Origin: an uncultured Rikenella sp.
GTDB lineage: Bacteria > Bacteroidota > Bacteroidia > Bacteroidales > Rikenellaceae
Assembly: GCA_910577885.1 (NCBI GenBank)
Contig: CAJTNK010000056.1
Coordinates: 1 to 11,757 of the forward strand
DNA length: 11,757 nt
Direction: 5' to 3'
This document shows, piece after piece, positions 6,771 through 11,757 of this stretch (position 1 is its first letter; each line of letters starts with the position of its first letter). The position numbers and the translations under genes are program-made. Below the pieces are notes generated by a model. That model was not told the DNA's origin. It searched no databases and saw only the letters and a program-made list of their open reading frames with translations.

Positions 6771-8168
6771 TTACTTGTTCTTCGCAATCATCGCCATGAG
6801 CTTCGCCTCCGTAGCCAGCGTATTCCCGATATACGCCCGCGCATCCATCTTCACGATCCCCCGCCGGATCGGCTCCGCCAGCCGCAGCTCGAACTGGAGC
6901 GTATCCCCCGGCACCACCTTATGCCGGTACTTCACCCCGTCGATCGTCATGAAGTACGTGGAGTAATTCTCCGGATCCGGCACCGTACTCAACGCCAGAA
7001 TCCCCCCGCACTGCGCCATCGCCTCCACCTGCAGCACCCCCGGCATCACCGGCTCGTCAGGAAAGTGCCCCACGAAGAACGGTTCGTTCATCGTCACATT
7101 CTTGATCCCCACCACTTCATCGTCCGTGATGTGGATAATCTTGTCCACCAGCAAGAACGGAGGACGATGCGGCAACGTCGCCTTGATCCGATTGATATCG
7201 TAGATCGGCTCCGCATTCGGATCGTACTTGAACGTAGGCCGATCCGCATCCCGTTTGATATGCTTCCGCAACAACTTCGCGAACTCCGTATTGGTCTTAT
7301 GCCCCGGCCGCGTGGCGAAAATCCGCCCCCGGATCCGCACCCCCACCAGCGCCAGATCGCCCAGCAAGTCCAACAGCTTATGCCGCGCGATCTCGTTGTC
7401 GAAATTGAGCTCCAGGTTGTTCAAGTACCCCTGCCGATCGGCCGAGATCCCCTCTCTCCCGAACAGTTTACCGATCTGCGCCGCCTGCTCCGCCGCCACC
7501 GGCCGCTCGACGATCACGATCGCGTTATCCAAATCCCCGCCCTTAATCAGGTTATTCTGAATCAGCGGTTCGACCTCGTGCAAAAACACGAACGTCCGAC
7601 ACGGCGCCACCCCCTTCGAAAAGTCGTCGCCCGCCTCCGGCGCGAAAGTGGCGTACTGTTTCCCCACCACCGCCGACTCGAAGTCGACATTGACCACCGC
7701 CGAAAAAGCGTCGTCCGGGTAAGCCACGATCTCGCTTCCCCCCTCCTCCGACACAAAAGTCGTCTTTTCCGTAATATCGTAGTACTTGCGTTCAGCCTCC
7801 TGTTCGACCACCCCGGCCCGGCGAATCAGCTCGACCCACGGCATCGCCGACCCATCCGCAATCGGCACCTCGCCGCCGTCCACCTCCACCAGCGCATTGT
7901 CCACCCCGCATCCCCACAGCGCCGCCATCAGGTGTTCGACCGTCGAGACAGTCGCCTCCCCCTTCTTCAGCAACGTGCTCCGCGAAGTCTGCGCCACATT
8001 TTCCGCCACGGCGTCGATCACCGGCGCCCCGTCCAAGTCCGTACGACAGAACCGTATTCCGGTTCCCGCCTCGGCCGGCCGGATCGTCAGGCGAACCGTC
8101 GCCCCCGTGTGCAGCCCCTTGCCGCTGAAAGTCGCTTCGCCGCCGAGCGTTTGCTGTTTTTCGGTCAT
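6771..8168 (-). CDS. lpxC/fabZ: Bifunctional UDP-3-O-acyl-N-acetylglucosamine deacetylase / 3-hydroxyacyl-ACP dehydratase (LpxC/FabZ fusion)
   Basis: The N-terminal half (about 1-305) is LpxC, the zinc deacetylase that commits UDP-GlcNAc to lipid A. It shows VEHLMAAL with E78 and H79, RHKLLDLLGD with zinc ligands H263 and D267, and GHKTNTEF with the acid/base H290. The C-terminal half (about 325-465) is FabZ, which dehydrates 3-hydroxyacyl-ACP: LPHRPPFLLVDKI (332-344), and FFVGHFPDEPVMPGVLQVEA (364-383) with catalytic H368 and E382. The fusion is typical of Bacteroidetes; both active sites look intact at 465 residues. The start at 8168 (MTEKQQTLGG) is preferred over the upstream ATG at 8204, because the -7 box at 8192-8199 lies between them. 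Fusing the two may tie 3-hydroxyacyl-ACP use in lipid A to fatty-acid elongation, an inference. Confidence 0.97.
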   Translation of the reverse strand: MTEKQQTLGGEATFSGKGLHTGATVRLTIRPAEAGTGIRFCRTDLDGAPVIDAVAENVAQTSRSTLLKKGEATVSTVEHLMAALWGCGVDNALVEVDGGEVPIADGSAMPWVELIRRAGVVEQEAERKYYDITEKTTFVSEEGGSEIVAYPDDAFSAVVNVDFESAVVGKQYATFAPEAGDDFSKGVAPCRTFVFLHEVEPLIQNNLIKGGDLDNAIVIVERPVAAEQAAQIGKLFGREGISADRQGYLNNLELNFDNEIARHKLLDLLGDLALVGVRIRGRIFATRPGHKTNTEFAKLLRKHIKRDADRPTFKYDPNAEPIYDINRIKATLPHRPPFLLVDKIIHITDDEVVGIKNVTMNEPFFVGHFPDEPVMPGVLQVEAMAQCGGILALSTVPDPENYSTYFMTIDGVKYRHKVVPGDTLQFELRLAEPIRRGIVKMDARAYIGNTLATEAKLMAMIAKNK

Positions 8169-8191
8169 AACTGAGTAGTCTGTTTTGGGGG

Positions 8192-8199
8192 CAAAGTTA
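8192..8199 (-). promoter_or_regulatory. Predicted -7 box for lpxC/fabZ-lpxA
   Basis: TAACTTTG on the minus strand fits TAnnTTTG exactly and lies 23 bp before the chosen lpxC start, giving a leader of roughly 15-20 nt. The -33 region (GTTATG near 19-20 bp upstream) matches TTTG only weakly. It excludes the upstream ATG at 8204 as the start if real. Confidence 0.6.
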
Positions 8200-8263
8200 A
8201 ACAATAAATCGAGATTTCATAACGTTACCCGCCCCGAGGTGGGATTCGGTCACCGAGAATGAT

Positions 8264-8271
8264 TATCTTTG
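8264..8271 (+). promoter_or_regulatory. Predicted -7 box for the TonB-like gene
   Basis: TATCTTTG fits TAnnTTTG exactly and lies 8 bp before the ATG at 8280, so the transcript would have almost no leader. No convincing TTTG is seen 19-21 bp upstream. The box overlaps codons that would follow the ATG at 8259, arguing for the start at 8280. Confidence 0.5.
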
Positions 8272-8279
8272 TCCCCGAA

Positions 8280-9206
8280 ATGGCAACTCCCGAACAAAAA
8301 CCGATTCGCACGCCCAGGACACCGTTTCCCCCGGGCAACCGACAGAAAACAGCTCCGGGCAACAGAGCCGCGCGGCCCGACCGACCGATCGCCGCCGGAC
8401 GGAGGCCGGACCGCATCCCGCTGCCGTTCGACAACCGACGCAGGCGCGGGGATGCCGGAGACTGGGTCTATCGCCACCGCGTGGGATTGTTGGTGACGGT
8501 GGTGCTCTATCTGATCGGGGCGATCCTCTTCGTCTCCTATAAAATCGTGATCCACGAAAACACGACCGCGACCATGTATATCGACCTGGTCGACCCGAAC
8601 GAACCCGAACCGCCCAAACCCGAGGAAGAGGAGAAACCGAAACCGGTCGAACGGATCGACCCGGGACAGTACGAGCGGGTGGCGAACCGCCGTTCGAACG
8701 CGAATGCGAAGACGGATGCCTCACTCAAAGACGACCGCGGAACAAAGACCGACCAGCTGATGGAGGAGGCGGAGCGGGTTCAGCGCGAGGTGGCGGCCAA
8801 CGGACAGGCCTTTCGGGCGGGGATGGACGAGGTGGCGGAGATGGTGCGCCGCCACCGGATGCCGAAATCGACCTCCAACCGACCGCAGCACCTCACATCG
8901 CAACAGAGCGGCGGAGGAACGACCAAGGTGCAAGGGAACGTGACGGTGTCGTACGACCTGGCGGGACGAACGGCCGCTTACCTGCACGTACCGGCCTACC
9001 AGTGTCGCGAAGGCGGGACGGTGGTGGTGGCGATCACGGTGAACCGAAACGGAGAGGTGACGAATGCGACGGTCGAACGGGCTTCACAAGGGGAGTGCAT
9101 CGCCCAACGGGCGGTCCAGGCGGCCTTGGCCTCGTCGTTCAATGCGGATGCCAGTGCGCCGGATCGACAGCGGGGAACGATCACCTACGTATTTGTCGCC
9201 CAGTAA
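8280..9206 (+). CDS. TonB-like, single-pass membrane protein (energy transducer family)
   Basis: The 308-residue product has an Arg/Pro-rich cytoplasmic N-terminus (1-65), one membrane span (about 68-92, VGLLVTVVLYLIG...), and no cleavable signal peptide. A short Pro/Glu/Lys-rich stretch (105-127, NEPEPPKPEEEEKPKP) follows, then a charged, probably helical segment (about 150-195). The C-terminal domain (about 235-308, GTVVVAITVNRNGEV at 246-260, ending TITYVFVAQ) resembles the TonB C-terminal fold, as in many Bacteroidetes energy-transducer TonB-like proteins. The likely role is coupling an ExbBD-like motor to the envelope, but no exbB, exbD or TonB-dependent receptor is in view. Cysteines C242 and C273 flank the C-terminal domain core and might pair in the periplasm. 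The N-terminal region before the membrane is unusually long and basic. It is divergent from lpxC and followed by E2. A TolA-like role is the main alternative. Confidence 0.8.
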   Translation: MATPEQKPIRTPRTPFPPGNRQKTAPGNRAARPDRPIAAGRRPDRIPLPFDNRRRRGDAGDWVYRHRVGLLVTVVLYLIGAILFVSYKIVIHENTTATMYIDLVDPNEPEPPKPEEEEKPKPVERIDPGQYERVANRRSNANAKTDASLKDDRGTKTDQLMEEAERVQREVAANGQAFRAGMDEVAEMVRRHRMPKSTSNRPQHLTSQQSGGGTTKVQGNVTVSYDLAGRTAAYLHVPAYQCREGGTVVVAITVNRNGEVTNATVERASQGECIAQRAVQAALASSFNADASAPDRQRGTITYVFVAQ

Positions 9207-9219
9207 TCTGAAACTGCCC

Positions 9220-9606
9220 CCTTCCTATCTCCGGTTTCCTCCGCTGCTTCGGCAATTTGCAAACCGTCATTGGCTACGGGATAGAACTGTTCTTTTTGTG
9301 AACAAAAAGAACCAAAAAAAACTTTCGGGAATGCTGTCGCATTCCATGGGCTGCCGTAGTCAAGAGCCTTGAGTCCTTTCTTTTGGGGCCGGGTCTTTTG
9401 ATGGGGCGCAAAGGTTACGTACTGCATCATGCGCCCCATCAAAGCCCGACCCCAACAAAGTGGGCCAAAGCATTAGATTGCGGAGCCTAAGGCGTAGCGT
9501 ACGCTATCTCAAAAGTTTTTGGTGCCGCTTTTTCCAAAAAGCGGCAGTACCCTCCAGCACAAAGAACGTTTGCGAACTTTACTGAGGTAAAGCGAGGGAA
9601 GCGAAG
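9220..9606. repeat. Mosaic palindromic repeat element, copy E2
   Basis: This second copy of the E1 family fills the gap between the TonB-like gene and aroE. In order: left arm with AATTTGCAAACCGT (9254-9267); hairpin GTTCTTTTTG-TGAA-CAAAAAGAAC (9289-9312); an A-rich run ending AACTTT; hairpin GGAATGC-TGTC-GCATTCC (9328-9345); long central stem (about 9385-9410 with 9430-9453) around the loop 9411-9429; GCGGAGCCTAAGGCGTAGCG (9480-9499) continuing into the palindrome AGCGTACGCT (9496-9505); hairpin TGCCGCTTTT-TCCA-AAAAGCGGCA (9523-9546); CAGTACCCTCC (9544-9554); and a right arm ending CGAGGGAAGCGAAG next to the aroE stop. The right arm, inverted, matches the left arm of E1 (TTCGCTTC-CTCG...GCAAAC). 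No protein-coding signal is seen. Confidence 0.8.
9314..9345 (-). terminator. Possible minus-strand terminator inside E2
   Basis: Read toward the left, GGAATGC-GACA-GCATTCC (7-bp stem) is followed after six bases (CGAAAG) by eight T residues. It could stop transcription coming from aroE about 260 nt past its stop codon. The gap between stem and T tract is longer than ideal. E1 has the same layout with a shorter T tract. Confidence 0.4.
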
Positions 9607-10371
9607 TTAGAGAGAGTCGTTCCAGATTTCCCAGCTTCGTTCCGCCTGGAGGACCAGCATCTCCAAGCCGCTCTTCACCCACGCCCCGCGACGACGCCCC
9701 GCACGCAAGAATGCCGTTTCTGCCGGGTTGTAGATCAGGTCGAAGAGGAAATGTCCCGCGCCGATCGCCTCGTAGGGCAAGTCGGGACGCGCCTCCGTGT
9801 TCGGAGACATCCCCAGCGGCGTGGTATTGACAATCAGCCGATGGGCCGCCACGATCTCCGGCGTGAGTCGGTCGTAGGAGAGTCGGTTGGGCGCCGCGGG
9901 CGTCCGCGAGACCTCCCAGAATTCGATCCCCAGTTTTCGCAGCACATAGTGCACCGCCTGCGCCGCGCCGCCCGTCCCGAGGACCAACGCACGCAACGAA
10001 GCGAAACCCTCTCCCCCGCCGGTCACAGCGCGAAGCATCCCCCGGAGCGACATTTCAAACCCGTAGACGTCCGTATTGTAGCCCCGAAACGCCCCATCCG
10101 GCAGCACCCGCACACAATTCACCGCCCCCACCTCCGCAGCCTCCGGTTCGATCTCGGCCAGGAGCGGCAGGATATGCTGTTTGTGGGGTATCGTGACGTT
10201 GAAACCGCAAATCTCGGGCGGCAGCACCTCCCGCAAATTTTCGACACGCTCCACCGGGAAGTTCTCGTAGCGACATTCGTCCTGCAAGCCCAAGGTCGCG
10301 AACCGCTCTGCAAAGTATCCCGCCGAGAACGAGTGCCCCAGCGGGAACCCCACCAATCCGTATTTTTTCAT
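9607..10371 (-). CDS. aroE: Shikimate dehydrogenase (NADP+)
   Basis: AroE reduces 3-dehydroshikimate to shikimate with NADPH in the chorismate pathway. The 254-residue product has GFPLGHSFSAGYF (8-20) at the substrate site, GFNVTIPHK (56-64) with catalytic K64, VGAVN (81-85), GYNTDVYGF (97-105) with catalytic D101, and the nucleotide-binding LGTGGAAQA (131-139). NTTPLGMSP (182-190) and SGLEMLVLQAE (234-244) complete the family pattern. The length is normal for the single-domain enzyme. It starts 10 bp after the DUF368 gene stops, with AAGG just before the ATG, so the two are almost surely cotranscribed. The stop codon touches the right arm of E2; the usual C-terminus WEIWNDSL appears unaffected. 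Confidence 0.97.
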   Translation of the reverse strand: MKKYGLVGFPLGHSFSAGYFAERFATLGLQDECRYENFPVERVENLREVLPPEICGFNVTIPHKQHILPLLAEIEPEAAEVGAVNCVRVLPDGAFRGYNTDVYGFEMSLRGMLRAVTGGGEGFASLRALVLGTGGAAQAVHYVLRKLGIEFWEVSRTPAAPNRLSYDRLTPEIVAAHRLIVNTTPLGMSPNTEARPDLPYEAIGAGHFLFDLIYNPAETAFLRAGRRRGAWVKSGLEMLVLQAERSWEIWNDSL

Positions 10372-10381
10372 CCTTGTTTTC

Positions 10382-11350
10382 CTACCGATTAACCGCCGCC
10401 TTTTCCCGCCGCCGCTTCAACACCGCCGCCCCGCGTTCGATCCCCCAAATCAACAACAGACCGGCCGCCATCAAGGCAATCGCCCCCCCCAACAACGCCG
10501 GTTCGCCGTCATGCAAAGCCGAATAACTCCCCGGCAGGATATTGCGCTCCACCAGAGGCTGAACCGTGCCATGACTATCCAAATAGGTCTCGAGCACCAC
10601 CTTCCACGGCCAAATCTTATTGAGCGACCCCACCATGAACCCCGTGAGCAAGGCCACCGTCACCCCGTGGTACTTGGCCAGGAGCCACGACAAGAGGTGC
10701 GAGAAGCTGATGATACCGGCCACCGCCCCCACGGCAAAGACGAGCAGCACCGGCAGATCGAACGTCGACACCGCCCCGATGATATAGGCATACTTGCCCA
10801 GCAGCAGCAGAATAAAAGCCCCCGAAATCCCGGGCAAAATCATCGCGCAGATCGCCACCGCCCCCGAGAGCATAATGAACCACCAGGCATTCGGCGTAGC
10901 CGCCGGGCTGAGTACCGTGATGAGGTAAGCCGCAGCCGCTCCCGCCACCAGGGCGACGACGGTTCCGACGTTCCACCGTTTCACCTCGCGCGCCACGAGC
11001 CACGACGACGCGATAATCAGTCCGAAGAAGAACGACCAAACGAAGATCGGATGCTCCTCGAGCAGGTATTTCATGAGCTTGGCGAGCGAGAAGATCGAGA
11101 TGGCAATCCCGGCGAGTACGGAGAAAAGGAATCCTCCGTTGACATGTTTCCAAAAACCTCGCAAGTCGAGCCGCAGCAACATCCGCACCGCCGTCAGGTC
11201 GAACGACCGGATCGACCGGATAAGCTCTTCGTAGATCCCCGTAATGAAAGCGATCGTACCGCCCGACACCCCCGGAATCACATCCGCCGCTCCCATACCG
11301 ATCCCCTTGAGGACCAGCAACAAATAGTTTCTTTTCGGTTTCATTTTCAT
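10382..11350 (-). CDS. DUF368 family membrane protein, probable polyprenyl-phosphate transporter
   Basis: The 322-residue product is strongly hydrophobic with roughly eight membrane segments. Two similar signatures mark its halves: ADVIPGVSGGTIAFITGIYE (22-41) and AMILPGISGAFILLLLGKY (169-187). This internal pseudo-repeat suits an inverted-topology transporter. DUF368 proteins (PopT) have been implicated in returning undecaprenyl phosphate across the inner membrane for reuse in cell-wall and surface polysaccharide synthesis; applying that here is by family. The frame is open up to an ATG at 11632, but the extra 94 residues are basic, non-hydrophobic and made from a repeat-like region. The start MKMKPKRNYLLLVLKGIGMG is therefore chosen, with 11344 as an alternative. 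It heads the two-gene unit with aroE. Confidence 0.9.
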   Translation of the reverse strand: MKMKPKRNYLLLVLKGIGMGAADVIPGVSGGTIAFITGIYEELIRSIRSFDLTAVRMLLRLDLRGFWKHVNGGFLFSVLAGIAISIFSLAKLMKYLLEEHPIFVWSFFFGLIIASSWLVAREVKRWNVGTVVALVAGAAAAYLITVLSPAATPNAWWFIMLSGAVAICAMILPGISGAFILLLLGKYAYIIGAVSTFDLPVLLVFAVGAVAGIISFSHLLSWLLAKYHGVTVALLTGFMVGSLNKIWPWKVVLETYLDSHGTVQPLVERNILPGSYSALHDGEPALLGGAIALMAAGLLLIWGIERGAAVLKRRREKAAVNR

Positions 11351-11443
11351 GTTCTGTATTTGACTCGTTCCGTATGCCCGGGCGGCTCCGAGGCGCATAT
11401 CTCTGTTTGCCAACCGGCTACAAAACCTGCTCGAAGAAAGTTC

Positions 11444-11494
11444 GGCCTTGCGCCCACCCCCCCGAGGCCGCTTTGCGGCCTGGGCGCTAAGGCC
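11444..11494. repeat. Long GC-rich hairpin upstream of the DUF368 gene
   Basis: GGCCTTGCGCCC (11444-11455) pairs with GGGCGC-T-AAGGCC (11482-11494) through one bulged T. Inside it AGGCCGC-TTT-GCGGCCT (11465-11481) makes a second stem, separated by a C-rich bulge. Neither strand has a following T tract, so it is not an ordinary terminator. It may be part of another structured repeat. Confidence 0.55.
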
Positions 11495-11592
11495 GGCGAC
11501 TTGCAGAGTCGCGACAAATTCGGAAAATGTTCTCCGCCCGAAACTCGGCCGAGATCTCCCGATGATGGCCTCCGCCACCCCGCGAAAGGCCG

Positions 11593-11673
11593 GTGCCGCT
11601 CGGCACACGAAAGCTGGAATTTGCTTCGACAACTACCGCCGTGCGGCACCCTGACGGGCAAAAAAGCGGGTCA
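11593..11673. repeat. GTGCCGCTCGGCAC palindrome and shared motif, right copy
   Basis: GTGCCGCTCGGCAC (11593-11606) is the reverse complement of the palindrome at 147-160. The segment GCGGCACCCTGACGGG (11644-11659) repeats 165-180 exactly and is followed by an A-rich run in both places. The order of the shared pieces differs between the two sites. Confidence 0.45.
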
Positions 11674-11757
11674 GCCAGTTTGGCCTCCCACACCCCGTCG
11701 AGCCCAACCCTCTCGGGGAGAATCAATCTCTTTCCTCTCCCCCGCTCAAGCCGCGGG

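Larger units (their letters stand above)
11351..11757. other. Non-coding region upstream of the DUF368 gene
   Basis: No credible gene is seen. The region carries a long GC-rich hairpin (11444-11494), a small hairpin GCGACT-TGCAG-AGTCGC (11496-11512) and palindromic motifs shared with the left end of the window. The promoter of the DUF368-aroE unit should lie here on the minus strand, but no TAnnTTTG box is seen near the gene start. Confidence 0.5.

Noticed and set aside
6921..8174. 417-codon open frame on the plus strand opposite lpxC/fabZ
   Set aside because: Antisense shadow of a clear gene, with the same skewed composition.
9185..9442. 85-codon minus-strand frame within E2
   Set aside because: It overlaps the repeat's hairpins and the end of the TonB-like gene, and has no family resemblance.
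11351..11632. N-terminal extension of the DUF368 frame to the ATG at 11632
   Set aside because: The extra 94 residues are Arg-rich and non-hydrophobic, come from a hairpin-rich region, and have no counterpart in DUF368 proteins, which begin just before the first membrane segment.

Overview
This looks like chromosomal housekeeping DNA from a GC-rich member of the Bacteroidales, most likely an Alistipes-like member of the Rikenellaceae. The evidence is: a single-chain LpxC/FabZ fusion (typical of Bacteroidetes); a RimP with the Bacteroidetes-style SAGxGQP motif; promoters of the Bacteroidetes type (TAnnTTTG, once with an upstream TTTG at 20 bp); weak or absent Shine-Dalgarno sequences; and GC-rich third codon positions. 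The genus is an inference; the phylum is well supported.

Layout from left to right. (1) 1-340 is non-coding, with GC-rich palindromic motifs and a good intrinsic terminator just after infB. (2) 341-5240 on the minus strand is the transcription/translation operon, transcribed rimP > nusA > infB. (3) 5241-5866 has no gene but much structure: a truncated repeat end beside the rimP start, a ~355-bp mosaic hairpin element (E1), and upstream of that a strong promoter followed at once by two hairpins, the second a terminator. This predicts a ~68-nt RNA, or an attenuated leader of the rimP-nusA-infB operon. (4) 5867-8168 on the minus strand carries lpxC/fabZ then lpxA, early lipid A synthesis and fatty-acid dehydration. 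(5) 8280-9206 on the plus strand, divergent from lpxC, encodes a membrane-anchored TonB-like protein; each divergent gene has its own -7 box. (6) 9207-9606 is a second copy of the mosaic element (E2), reaching the aroE stop codon. (7) 9607-11350 on the minus strand is a two-gene unit: a DUF368 membrane protein (family now linked to polyprenyl-phosphate transport), then aroE (shikimate dehydrogenase). (8) 11351-11757 is non-coding, with a long GC hairpin and palindromic motifs shared with the left end.

Functionally the genes cover translation initiation, ribosome maturation, transcription elongation/termination, outer-membrane lipid A, energy transduction to the outer membrane, lipid-carrier recycling and aromatic amino-acid synthesis. 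None of these genes is new. The less expected material is between them: the E1/E2 element family with inverted hairpin-bearing ends and a centre that seems flipped between copies, and the promoter-hairpin-terminator cassette ahead of rimP.
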